Part shown: one piece after another, positions 1-6,429 of the stretch
Position numbering within the stretch: position 1 is the stretch's first letter
Layout: the number at the start of each line of letters is the position of its first letter
Source of the DNA: Thermoplasmata archaeon
GTDB taxonomy: Archaea; Thermoplasmatota; Thermoplasmata; Thermoplasmatales; Thermoplasmataceae
Length of the DNA: 10,701 nucleotides
Direction of reading: 5' to 3'
NCBI GenBank assembly: GCA_021827885.1
Contig: JAKAUD010000046.1
Coordinates: forward strand, 1 to 10,701
Translations under genes and position numbers: made by a program
Notes under the pieces: model-generated
Databases searched by the model: none
What the model was told of the DNA's origin: nothing
Seen by the model: only the letters and a program-made list of their open reading frames with translations

Positions 1-2
1 CC

Positions 3-155
3 GATCTTTGCAAAGGAAGAAAATGTGCTTTTATATCAACCAGCGTTGACAGGGATGTTGGAGTGATTGATCCATCCTTAGGATATGTAAGTGCTTTTTC
101 TCAGAAACCAAGAACTATTGCTGGATCAGTGATTAAGATTCTTGGAGACTTATAG
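3..155 (+). CDS. C-terminal end of an unidentified protein (5' end outside window)
   Basis: An open frame enters from the left edge and runs 50 codons to a TAG at 153-155. It has no start codon inside the window, so this is the tail of a longer gene. The visible peptide contains FISTSVDRDVGVIDPSLGYV and ends in KILGDL. It reads like a compact globular C-terminus with no membrane segment. I do not recognise the family and assign no function. The gene points towards the minus-strand amidotransferase-fold gene, so the two are convergent. The absence of stops over 50 codons and protein-like composition support it being real. Confidence 0.55.
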   Translation, partial: DLCKGRKCAFISTSVDRDVGVIDPSLGYVSAFSQKPRTIAGSVIKILGDL

Positions 156-183
156 AACTATTACTCAGTATTTTCATATTAAA

Positions 184-218
184 ATTTTCTCGGTCCCGCT
201 TCATACAGCTGAGAAAAT
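184..218. terminator. hairpin between convergent genes, possible bidirectional terminator
   Basis: ATTTTCTC at 184-191 is perfectly complementary to GAGAAAAT at 211-218. The stem extends inward by three further pairs, two of them G-U wobbles, leaving a loop of about 13 bases. It lies in the 113-base gap between the end of the left partial gene and the end of the gene ending at 269. Archaeal termination depends mainly on T-runs in the non-template strand, and here the only T-runs are short, so the terminator role is inferred from position. Confidence 0.4.
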
Positions 219-268
219 GCGAAATTATGAGCACCTAACGTGATTTTTATCAGTACTATACTAGTAGT

Positions 269-1003
269 TTAGAGTGTATTAATGGTGCCTCGCACAACTT
301 CAACTGCACCGAGATACTTAGGAAATTGATCTGGTACAAGAATGCTCGATGAAAAGACCCCACGCCATCTTTTTCCCCTTACTAAATAAAGCTTAACATA
401 ATCGGTATATTCGAAACCTTCGGCTGAATCTGTATAATAATATATTTTTGACATTCCAGTTTCTCTCTCTACTGCAAGTATCATAAGATTGGCTGTTGAA
501 ATTATCAAATTTTTTTTCTTGGCTTCAGTAAGTGCATTATGAAGTCTCTCCGCGAATTCACCTTTGAATGACATGATATACTTTAGAAACATGTGACTGT
601 CGACGAGCGTACCATAATTGTTTATCCCCATTTCCCGGGCAATAGCCGACTTGTTAAACCATCCATTATGAGCAAGGTAAACTTCATACTGATCATCAGA
701 CTCAAAATGCGGATGGCTTGCCATTGTGCCCATTGGTTCTCCGGTCGCCGCTCTTCTTGCATGAACAATAAGGTTTCCATTGTAGAACTCTGGCATAGTG
801 GAATTGAATACAGGTACACTTGATCGAAAATAATCGACTGATTTGCCGCTGTGATAAACATATCCCCAGCCATGGTCGTGTGATCTAAAGTCCCCTTCCT
901 TTGCTGTAATTATCGGATCATTTTTAGTAACCTCAAGAAATGATTTGAAGATTAAGCCAAAGTCGTCAGAATAATCCCCAGTAAGACAGAACATCCTGCA
1001 CAT
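269..1003 (-). CDS. class II glutamine amidotransferase-fold hydrolase (YafJ/EgtC-like)
   Basis: This 244-residue protein is a stand-alone N-terminal nucleophile glutamine amidotransferase domain. After removal of Met1 the nucleophile would be Cys2 (MCRMFCLTG). Other family motifs are HDHGWGY (42-48), HARRA (81-85, in place of the usual H-x-R-W), SHPHF (96-100), AHNGWF with the oxyanion-hole Asn-Gly (111-116) and DSH (135-137). No synthetase or isomerase domain is attached, so it resembles YafJ/EgtC proteins that hydrolyse amide or gamma-glutamyl bonds. The ATG at 1003 is chosen because it places Cys at position 2. It is the last gene of the minus arm, 56 bases after the epimerase. Given the neighbours, a role in removing amides or gamma-glutamyl links from muropeptides is possible but unproven. 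The fold is confident; the substrate is not known. Confidence 0.85.
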   Translation of the reverse strand: MCRMFCLTGDYSDDFGLIFKSFLEVTKNDPIITAKEGDFRSHDHGWGYVYHSGKSVDYFRSSVPVFNSTMPEFYNGNLIVHARRAATGEPMGTMASHPHFESDDQYEVYLAHNGWFNKSAIAREMGINNYGTLVDSHMFLKYIMSFKGEFAERLHNALTEAKKKNLIISTANLMILAVERETGMSKIYYYTDSAEGFEYTDYVKLYLVRGKRWRGVFSSSILVPDQFPKYLGAVEVVRGTINTL

Positions 1004-1020
1004 AAAATTGTCAGTGTTTA

Positions 1021-1031
1021 CTTATTAATAA
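1021..1031 (-). promoter_or_regulatory. TATA-like box for the amidotransferase-fold gene
   Basis: Read on the minus strand, the segment is TTATTAATAAG, centred about 23 bases upstream of the ATG at 1003. No Shine-Dalgarno motif lies between, which fits a leaderless or nearly leaderless transcript. A second AT-rich candidate near 1036-1045 cannot be excluded. Confidence 0.4.
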
Positions 1032-1059
1032 TTCTTCATTAACAATCTCACTGCTTGCT

Positions 1060-2133
1060 TCACGGCATAAATTCTTTCTTAGGAGGTGCGCCAACACCCG
1101 GAAGATCGCGTTCTAAAACCACTTCCCCATTTTTCATCAAAATACCGCTATCCACTGAATCTTTCGCAATATTGTTGTACCCATCCAGATCGGCATATTT
1201 TACTCCTGATCTGGACAAAGCAACAATGAGACCGGAAGTATTAGCAAGCCTTGTCTCAACCATGCAACCGATCATAACAGGTACACCAAAAGATTCGGCA
1301 ACGTCAACCATCTTTATTGCATCACTGATACCGCCGGATTTCATGAGTTTAACGTTGATCCCGTCTGCGGCTTCCCTAGAAAGGATATCCGCAACGTTCC
1401 TTTTGGTAAATATTGATTCATCCGCAAATATAGGAATATCACTGTTGTCTCTTGCGAATTTCAATCCACTTATATCATCTGCCGGGACTGGTTGCTCGAG
1501 AAATTCGATATTGAAATCCCTGAGTTTTTTAGATATTTCTACGGTCATCTTGGGGGTATATGCTTGATTGAAATCCACATAAATCTTGGGTTTTGATCCT
1601 ACAACGTCTCTGACAACTCTAACGCGTTCCACATCCTGGTCTATTCCAGATCCCATCTTTATCTTGAACACTTTGATTCCCATACTAGCCAGATCTATGG
1701 CCTGCTTTTCAGCAGATTTTGCATCTACAAGATCCACTGTATATGATGTGGCAATGCTGCTTTTATGATTGCCCAGTATTTTTTTTAGATTCTGGCCAGA
1801 TTTTTTTCCTATTATATCCCAAAGAGCGCAGTCAATGGCATTTCTGCTGGCCTTAGATGATTTCATCATTGACTTCATCTTATCATTTACAAGTTCTGGA
1901 GATTCTTCCATTCCTATTAGATTCTTAGAAAAGGCCGAAAGTTCATATTCAATTGAACCAAGGGTATCGCCGGTTATGAAAGGAGTTGTTGTGGCCTCGC
2001 CGTAGCCCACGGTTCCATCATCTGATTCCACAGACACGAAGTATCCTTCGTATGATTCTGTGCTACCCAATGCAATCTTGAAGGGTTTCTTCATTTCTAT
2101 GCTGACTTTCCTGAAGACAATTTTTTTAATCAT
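1060..2133 (-). CDS. dipeptide epimerase (L-Ala-D/L-Glu epimerase type, enolase superfamily)
   Basis: This 357-residue protein belongs to the muconate-lactonizing subgroup of the enolase superfamily. The N-terminal capping domain (about 1-125) is followed by a modified TIM barrel. Visible catalytic features are the K-x-K pair K157/K159 (FKIKMG), metal ligands D187 (VDFN), E213 (LEQP) and D238 (ADES), and the second base K265 (VKLMKSGG). A D-L-D motif at 315-317 (YADLDG) matches the D-x-D that binds the free amino group of the dipeptide in Ala-Glu epimerases (YcjG, YkfB). This makes it more specific than a generic mandelate racemase annotation. The known reaction converts L-Ala-D-Glu from murein peptides to L-Ala-L-Glu. 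It has no signal peptide, so it is cytoplasmic. Its neighbours MurQ and M19 dipeptidase fit muropeptide breakdown. Other dipeptide specificities occur in this group. Confidence 0.88.
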   Translation of the reverse strand: MIKKIVFRKVSIEMKKPFKIALGSTESYEGYFVSVESDDGTVGYGEATTTPFITGDTLGSIEYELSAFSKNLIGMEESPELVNDKMKSMMKSSKASRNAIDCALWDIIGKKSGQNLKKILGNHKSSIATSYTVDLVDAKSAEKQAIDLASMGIKVFKIKMGSGIDQDVERVRVVRDVVGSKPKIYVDFNQAYTPKMTVEISKKLRDFNIEFLEQPVPADDISGLKFARDNSDIPIFADESIFTKRNVADILSREAADGINVKLMKSGGISDAIKMVDVAESFGVPVMIGCMVETRLANTSGLIVALSRSGVKYADLDGYNNIAKDSVDSGILMKNGEVVLERDLPGVGAPPKKEFMP

Positions 2134-2150
2134 TGGAAGGAAAGAATTTG

Positions 2151-2164
2151 TTATAATATTAAAC
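2151..2164 (-). promoter_or_regulatory. TATA-like box for the dipeptide epimerase
   Basis: The minus-strand sequence GTTTAATATTATAA lies in the 43-base gap after murQ. It is centred about 25 bases upstream of the ATG at 2133, consistent with a leaderless transcript separate from murQ. Confidence 0.5.
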
Positions 2165-2176
2165 TGTTCCAGGTCC

Positions 2177-2998
2177 CTATTTTTTTGACTTTACCAGTTC
2201 TATTGCCTTCGATATGTCATAATCTACACTCTCTAGAATTCTACCAGCATCTTCATTTGAAAGCCCAAATTGCTGTCTAAGAATACTCACTGCCCTGATT
2301 TTCAGTTTTTGATTGTACCATGAACCCATGTTTGACATAGTGTTCTTGTATGTCCTTCCAAGTCTTATCGCCACAGCCGTTGAAATAATATTTAATGTCA
2401 TCTTCTGTGCAGTACCTGCCTTCATCCTGGTTGAACCTTGAATTACTTCTGGTCCGGTTATGAGTTCTATACAGAGGTTTGATATTTCATGTATGGGCTT
2501 ATTGAGATTACATGTAATGCCAACAGTGGTACAACCTAAATTTCTAGCGTATTTCAAAGCTGTAATTACGAATGGTGTGGACCCTGATGCCGTAATTCCG
2601 ATAACCAAATCATTTCTGTTTATTTTCATGTTTTTCAATGCATCTTCTGCATCCTTTTCACTGTCTTCTGAACCCTCTATTGACTGAACAAGGGCACTAC
2701 TGCCTCCAGCCATTAAGTAAGCAAAAACGTCTGATCCCATCCCGTACGTAGGTTTTAACTCCACAACATCCTGAGCTGCTATTCTACCGCTGGTTCCTGC
2801 ACCAACATATATTACTCGCCCACCATTTTTAATTGCCCCGTAAGCCATCTCAGCAGCCTTTGCTATATGCTCAATTTCCCTTCCAACGGCTTCGTACGAC
2901 TCTATGTCTGAAAGATGTATGAAGTGAGCAATTTCGTAAAAGCTCCAGTTATCGATGTCCCTTGTATAAGGATTAACATCCTCAGTTGTTCCGGCCAT
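2177..2998 (-). CDS. murQ: N-acetylmuramic acid 6-phosphate etherase
   Basis: MurQ removes the D-lactyl ether from MurNAc-6-phosphate, giving GlcNAc-6-phosphate and D-lactate. The 273-residue protein shows the family signature along its length: a SIS-type sugar-phosphate site GAGTSGR (66-72), VELKPTYG (79-86), AGGSSALVQSIEGSED (97-112), ASGSTPFV, then GPEVIQGSTRMKAGTAQK and N-x-KLKIRA near the C-terminus. E80 and E111 align with E. coli E83 and E114, the catalytic acid and base, so the active site appears intact. It lacks about 25 residues at the C-terminus relative to the 298-residue E. coli enzyme, but the UBA-like C-terminal helices are largely present. An in-frame stop lies three codons upstream of the ATG, which fixes this start. 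Its substrate is unique to peptidoglycan, which makes it the diagnostic gene of the cluster. GckR-like or other SIS proteins are less likely given the full MurQ signature. Confidence 0.95.
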   Translation of the reverse strand: MAGTTEDVNPYTRDIDNWSFYEIAHFIHLSDIESYEAVGREIEHIAKAAEMAYGAIKNGGRVIYVGAGTSGRIAAQDVVELKPTYGMGSDVFAYLMAGGSSALVQSIEGSEDSEKDAEDALKNMKINRNDLVIGITASGSTPFVITALKYARNLGCTTVGITCNLNKPIHEISNLCIELITGPEVIQGSTRMKAGTAQKMTLNIISTAVAIRLGRTYKNTMSNMGSWYNQKLKIRAVSILRQQFGLSNEDAGRILESVDYDISKAIELVKSKK

Positions 2999-3027
2999 TT
3001 GTAATCACGAAAGGAGATATTCAAGCA

Positions 3028-3038
3028 CTTTATATTTC
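3028..3038 (-). promoter_or_regulatory. TATA-like box for murQ
   Basis: The minus-strand sequence GAAATATAAAG is a good archaeal TATA match in the 54-base gap between nagA and murQ. Its centre lies about 35 bases upstream of the ATG at 2998, predicting a short leader of roughly 9 bases. No clear Shine-Dalgarno motif is positioned for the start. Confidence 0.5.
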
Positions 3039-3052
3039 ATAGCCATGGTTTT

Positions 3053-4201
3053 TCATTTTGCAGGAATAATCGTGCCACCTATCATTGTACCGACAATATT
3101 CATGCTGGTATCAAGGAAGTTTATATCCGCTCTCTTTCCTGGTGCAATGTCACCGCGATCATTAAGTCCGAGGAGTGCGGCTGGGTTTGTGGAAAATGCC
3201 TTTGCAAGATCAGTTAGGTTCGCACCAATAGTGTGAAGGTTGCGAAATGCCTGATCCAAGGTAAGTACACTTCCAGCTATTGTATCAGTCCCAGAAATCC
3301 AAGCTACACCGTCGTGCACTTCTGTTTTCAAGCCTCCAAGCACCGACTCTCTCTGTTCTGTTCCACCAACTGATAATGAGTCAGTAATTGCAATTACTTT
3401 ATTCCATCCTTTCATCTTTACCATTATTCTGATTGCTTCTCTGGAAACATGATGGAAATCTGCGATAATCTCAAGAAATGCATCTGGGGACAGCAGGCCA
3501 GCCCCCACCATGCCAGGATTTCGGTGATCAAATTGTGTCATTGCATTATAGAAGTGAGTCATAGCTTTAACGCCGCTTGAAAGTGCTACCGATGCTGTCT
3601 TGAAATCAGCACTGGAATGCCCGGCTGAGACAATTATACCGGCCCTCTGCAACATGGCAAATGCACTGCCAAAATCGGCGAGTTCAGGCGCCATATCCAT
3701 AATTCTGAGAGTCCCGTTACAAGAATCCAATATTCGCTCAATTTCAGAGAAATTTATGTTTCTGACAAATGCGGGATTATGTGCACCTTTCTTTTCCTTA
3801 CTTATGTATGGACCCTCACTTCTGGCACCTATAATTCTAGCCTCACCGTTATGTTGATTCATGACAGTTCTTGATATCTTATTTACAAAGGAAATAAGAT
3901 TCTCTGTGGAGGCTGAAACACAGGTCGGTATAAATGAGGTAACACCTGTCACCGCAATTTGCCTAGCCCATCTGTGAATTTCCTCTTCATCGGATTCCAT
4001 AGCATCAACACCATAATAGCCATGAGTATGGATGTCGATGAAGCCAGGCACAGCAGTATGTAATCTGAACTTATCCATTGTTTCATAAATCGGATGAAAG
4101 GATAAGCTCTTCACCACACCTTCAGATATGTTGATATATCCATTTTCAAGAATGCCGCCGGCGGCAACGATTTTCGTACACGAAACACTGAACTCTCTCA
4201 T
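3053..4201 (-). CDS. nagA: N-acetylglucosamine-6-phosphate deacetylase
   Basis: NagA hydrolyses GlcNAc-6-phosphate to glucosamine-6-phosphate and acetate in the cytoplasm. This 382-residue protein has normal family length and the amidohydrolase-fold signature: PGFIDIHTHG with H58 and H60, EGP with metal ligand E129 followed by KKGAHN, SAGHSSA with H195, MTHFYNAM with H216, DHRNPGMVGAGL (225-236) for substrate contact, HHVS (250-253), and catalytic D274 in ITDS. The C-terminal IAGSVLTLD segment is also typical. All metal and catalytic positions expected of the family are present. It is the first gene of the minus arm, transcribed away from the SIS-domain deaminase across a shared 101-base region, and directly upstream of murQ, whose product is its substrate. 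Generic deacetylases of the family are a less likely alternative. Confidence 0.95.
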   Translation of the reverse strand: MREFSVSCTKIVAAGGILENGYINISEGVVKSLSFHPIYETMDKFRLHTAVPGFIDIHTHGYYGVDAMESDEEEIHRWARQIAVTGVTSFIPTCVSASTENLISFVNKISRTVMNQHNGEARIIGARSEGPYISKEKKGAHNPAFVRNINFSEIERILDSCNGTLRIMDMAPELADFGSAFAMLQRAGIIVSAGHSSADFKTASVALSSGVKAMTHFYNAMTQFDHRNPGMVGAGLLSPDAFLEIIADFHHVSREAIRIMVKMKGWNKVIAITDSLSVGGTEQRESVLGGLKTEVHDGVAWISGTDTIAGSVLTLDQAFRNLHTIGANLTDLAKAFSTNPAALLGLNDRGDIAPGKRADINFLDTSMNIVGTMIGGTIIPAK

Positions 4202-4229
4202 TTTTTCCAGACGAAATGAAAGCTATAGC

Positions 4230-4238
4230 GTATTAAAG
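4230..4238 (-). promoter_or_regulatory. TATA-like box for nagA
   Basis: The minus-strand sequence CTTTAATAC is centred about 33 bases upstream of the nagA ATG. A second AT-rich element, AGCTATAGC at 4221-4229, sits between it and the start and is itself nearly palindromic. No Shine-Dalgarno motif is seen. Confidence 0.4.
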
Positions 4239-4269
4239 AACTTGTTGCAAGTACCTTTGTGGTGATGAA

Positions 4270-4278
4270 AAATTTATA
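4270..4278 (+). promoter_or_regulatory. TATA box for the SIS-domain deaminase gene
   Basis: AAATTTATA, preceded by a purine-rich GATGAAA that could act as a BRE, is centred about 28 bases upstream of the ATG at 4303. The expected transcription start falls at or within a base or two of the ATG, supporting a leaderless transcript and the first of two nearby Met codons as the start. Confidence 0.6.
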
Positions 4279-4286
4279 CAGGACGA

Positions 4287-4302
4287 TTGGCTATTTTGCC
4301 AA
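4287..4302. promoter_or_regulatory. palindromic candidate operator
   Basis: TTGGC-N6-GCCAA is a perfect 5+5 inverted repeat filling the space between the TATA box and the ATG at 4303, so it would cover the predicted transcription start. That is a typical position for an archaeal repressor site. I do not find the same palindrome at the other promoters of the window, so any regulon-wide role is unsupported. Confidence 0.35.
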
Positions 4303-5286
4303 ATGACAATAATGCTAGATGAAATAAAACAGGAACCTAATGCCATTAAACAGACTTATCTGAAAGAGGTTAAGTCCATTCAATTGGCAAGTGATATAAT
4401 TTCCAATTCCTCCATGGTTTATATAAGTGGAAGTGGCACCAGTTTCCATGCTTCAGCATTTCTCAGTATGTTATTAAATAAGGCCGGGTTTCCATCCTGT
4501 GCGATTCAAGCATCAAATTACGATGAATTCCTTCTGGACCGGATCCGGGAAAAATCTGTAAACATCATTTTCAGTCAGTCTGGAGAAAGCACAGACGCCC
4601 TCTTTAACCTGACTCTTTCAAAGAAGAAGAAAATTTCTGTAATAGGAATAACTAACGAAGAAAACAGCACACTTGCAAAGAATTCTGATATATGCATAGT
4701 TACCCGAGCAGGTAATGAAAGGTCCGTTGCTGCGACGAAGAGCCACTCCGTCCAGCTTGCTTCTGCGATTCTGATATATCATAAAATAACCGGAAATGAA
4801 CCTGAGAAGGTCCTGAACAATGTAATTAACGGAATATCTGAACTTATTGTAAATCAGAATGAGATTAATAGATTATCACGTCGTCTGTCCAACCACGTGG
4901 TTTTTTTAGGTTCAGGATTAGATTATACAGTTGCGATGGAGGGTGATCTAAAATTTAAGGAGACTTCGGGCATATACACTGAATCTTATGTCACCAGAGA
5001 ATATTTGCATGGCCCCATCCATAGATTAGGTAAGGAAACATCAGTCGTCATTCTTTATGGAGATAAAGTAAAGGATGCGCCAGTTATAAGCAGGATAAAG
5101 GAAATTGCAGGTAATCCATTAATAATAGGAAGCTCGGATGGAGACATCAAATTCGAAGAAATGAATATGTTGGAAAAACCACTAGTATATCTTACTGCTG
5201 TCCAAATGATGGCTAATTTTAAAGCCGTTGCCATGGGGCAGGATCCGGACCATCCAGCCAACCTGACTAAGGTAGTAAAAGAATAG
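4303..5286 (+). CDS. SIS-domain glucosamine-6-phosphate deaminase/isomerase (GlmS C-terminal/NagB-II type)
   Basis: The 327-residue protein consists of two tandem SIS domains like the isomerase half of GlmS, without the glutaminase domain. Domain one carries SGSGTS (42-47), SQSGES (91-96) and AATKSHSVQLA (143-153). Domain two carries GSGLDYTVAMEG (203-214), LKFKE ending in E220, and EYLHGP with E233 and H236, equivalent to the ring-opening and isomerisation residues of GlmS. The ending DPDHPANLTKV is typical of this group. Such stand-alone enzymes act as glucosamine-6-phosphate deaminases in Thermococcus chitin breakdown (GlmD) and in NagB-II bacteria, giving fructose-6-phosphate and ammonia. 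Divergent pairing with nagA, which makes its substrate, favours this catabolic direction. AgaS-like activity on galactosamine-6-phosphate or a FrlB-like role are less likely alternatives. Confidence 0.88.
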   Translation: MTIMLDEIKQEPNAIKQTYLKEVKSIQLASDIISNSSMVYISGSGTSFHASAFLSMLLNKAGFPSCAIQASNYDEFLLDRIREKSVNIIFSQSGESTDALFNLTLSKKKKISVIGITNEENSTLAKNSDICIVTRAGNERSVAATKSHSVQLASAILIYHKITGNEPEKVLNNVINGISELIVNQNEINRLSRRLSNHVVFLGSGLDYTVAMEGDLKFKETSGIYTESYVTREYLHGPIHRLGKETSVVILYGDKVKDAPVISRIKEIAGNPLIIGSSDGDIKFEEMNMLEKPLVYLTAVQMMANFKAVAMGQDPDHPANLTKVVKE

Positions 5287-5291
5287 AAGTG

Positions 5292-5299
5292 TTTTATAT
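5292..5299 (+). promoter_or_regulatory. TATA box for the serine hydrolase gene
   Basis: TTTTATAT begins five bases after the stop codon of the deaminase gene and is centred about 25 bases upstream of the ATG at 5321. The spacing fits a leaderless transcript from its own promoter despite the 34-base intergenic gap. Confidence 0.55.
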
Positions 5300-5320
5300 G
5301 ATCCCAAAATATTTCAATCT

Positions 5321-6400
5321 ATGGCAAGTAAACGTGACGAACTTGAGGAGTTACTGAAGAATTTTATTGATGCCAATTACGCTTCTGCTGCACCTGGAAT
5401 GGATATTCTGGTAAGAGGAAATAACTTCAATTTCGAGTATTGGACTGGTTCTATTCCTGAACTCAATTTTAGTTACAAACGGGATACTATTTATGACATG
5501 GCGTCACTGACGAAGCCCGTAGTTACTGCAACACTTGTGATGAAGATATTAGAGGCAGGAAAGATCGGACTTGAGGATACACTGCAATCGCTTGGAATCT
5601 ACAGCTCAGAATTCGCCATCAGCAAACTTACCATACGAGAACTTATTACTCATACCTCAGGATTGATCCCAACATATCCATTGTACAAATACGGTACTAC
5701 TAGAGAGGATTATCTCCGAACTATCGCGATAATGCATGAAAGAAGACTACCGGTTGCAGAGGAATACAGCGACTTAAATTATATCCTTCTGGGTTTAATT
5801 ATTGAACGCATTATGGGTAAGAATCTGGACGATATTGCTCAGGAATATATTTTCAAACCAGCTGGCATGAAGAACAGCTGCTTCAATCCAAAGGCAGATC
5901 TAGAAAAAATTGCACCTACGGAGAATGATCCAGACAGGGGCGGTTTAGTATGGGGAAAGGTGCATGATGAAAAGTCCTACTACCTTGGTGGAGTAGCAGG
6001 TCATGCAGGGATGTTCAGCACAATTGAAGACATGGGAAAATATGTTGAAGCTCTTTTGAATTATAAATTATTGAAGAAACAAACACTTGATGAGATGATA
6101 CAACCTCAAAATGCTTTTATTGGAGGTATGTTTGGAATCGGATGGATGATAAAAGTTAGGAAACCGATTTCTCCCAGTCCATCCTTTGGCTATAATGGTT
6201 TTATGGGAGATGTGGCTCCAGTTGGAACATTTGGGCATACCGGTTTTACTGGAACCTCAATATCCATAGAACCGTTGTCGGGTACCTCTGTAATAATACT
6301 GAGCAACAGGGTATACCCTACGAGAGAGAATATTGGAATACTCAGGTTTCGCAGGCTGTTCCACAATTTAGTTTACTCACACATTCCAGAGGGTGATTAG
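5321..6400 (+). CDS. serine beta-lactamase-fold hydrolase, candidate muropeptide amidase (AmiE/YbbE-like)
   Basis: This 359-residue cytoplasmic protein has the three active-site motifs of the serine beta-lactamase/penicillin-binding fold: S62-L-T-K65 (MASLTKP), Y149-S-D151 (YSDLNYILLG) and H306-T-G308 (GHTGFTGTS, replacing K-T-G). The stretch VHDEKSYYLGGVAGHAGMFS (214-233) is typical of the subgroup that includes Bacillus subtilis YbbE/AmiE and the serine-hydrolase half of fused NagZ proteins in Bacteroidetes. In B. subtilis, AmiE is reported as an N-acetylmuramyl-L-alanine amidase encoded beside murQ and nagZ. That context recurs here, so release of peptide from MurNAc is the best inference. 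There is no signal peptide, which argues against a periplasmic carboxypeptidase or beta-lactamase. An esterase or D-aminopeptidase role remains possible. Fold is certain; substrate is inferred mainly from context. Confidence 0.85.
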   Translation: MASKRDELEELLKNFIDANYASAAPGMDILVRGNNFNFEYWTGSIPELNFSYKRDTIYDMASLTKPVVTATLVMKILEAGKIGLEDTLQSLGIYSSEFAISKLTIRELITHTSGLIPTYPLYKYGTTREDYLRTIAIMHERRLPVAEEYSDLNYILLGLIIERIMGKNLDDIAQEYIFKPAGMKNSCFNPKADLEKIAPTENDPDRGGLVWGKVHDEKSYYLGGVAGHAGMFSTIEDMGKYVEALLNYKLLKKQTLDEMIQPQNAFIGGMFGIGWMIKVRKPISPSPSFGYNGFMGDVAPVGTFGHTGFTGTSISIEPLSGTSVIILSNRVYPTRENIGILRFRRLFHNLVYSHIPEGD

Positions 6401-6401
6401 G

Positions 6402-6420
6402 TTAATTAGACTAAATATTA
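6402..6420 (+). promoter_or_regulatory. weak AT-rich promoter candidate for the sugar kinase
   Basis: The 29-base gap before the kinase contains TTAATTAGA and then TAAATATTA. The first is centred about 24 bases from the ATG, the second only about 14. Neither is a strong TATA match and no Shine-Dalgarno motif is present, so the kinase may be co-transcribed with the serine hydrolase or expressed from this weak element. Confidence 0.25.
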
Positions 6421-6429
6421 TCTCAAAAA

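Noticed and set aside
593..873. Open frames on either strand inside the amidotransferase-fold gene
   Set aside because: They lie in other frames of a gene with clear family motifs and show no domain of their own.
1055..2005. Several plus-strand open frames opposite the dipeptide epimerase
   Set aside because: They are antisense to a complete enzyme with all catalytic residues, and their peptides look like antisense translation.
4303..5286. Reading the SIS protein as biosynthetic GlmS
   Set aside because: There is no N-terminal glutaminase domain, and pairing with nagA fits the deaminase direction better.
5321..6400. Antibiotic-resistance beta-lactamase
   Set aside because: No signal peptide, H-T-G in place of K-T-G, and the GGVAGHAG subgroup signature with murQ neighbours point to a muropeptide or related hydrolase.
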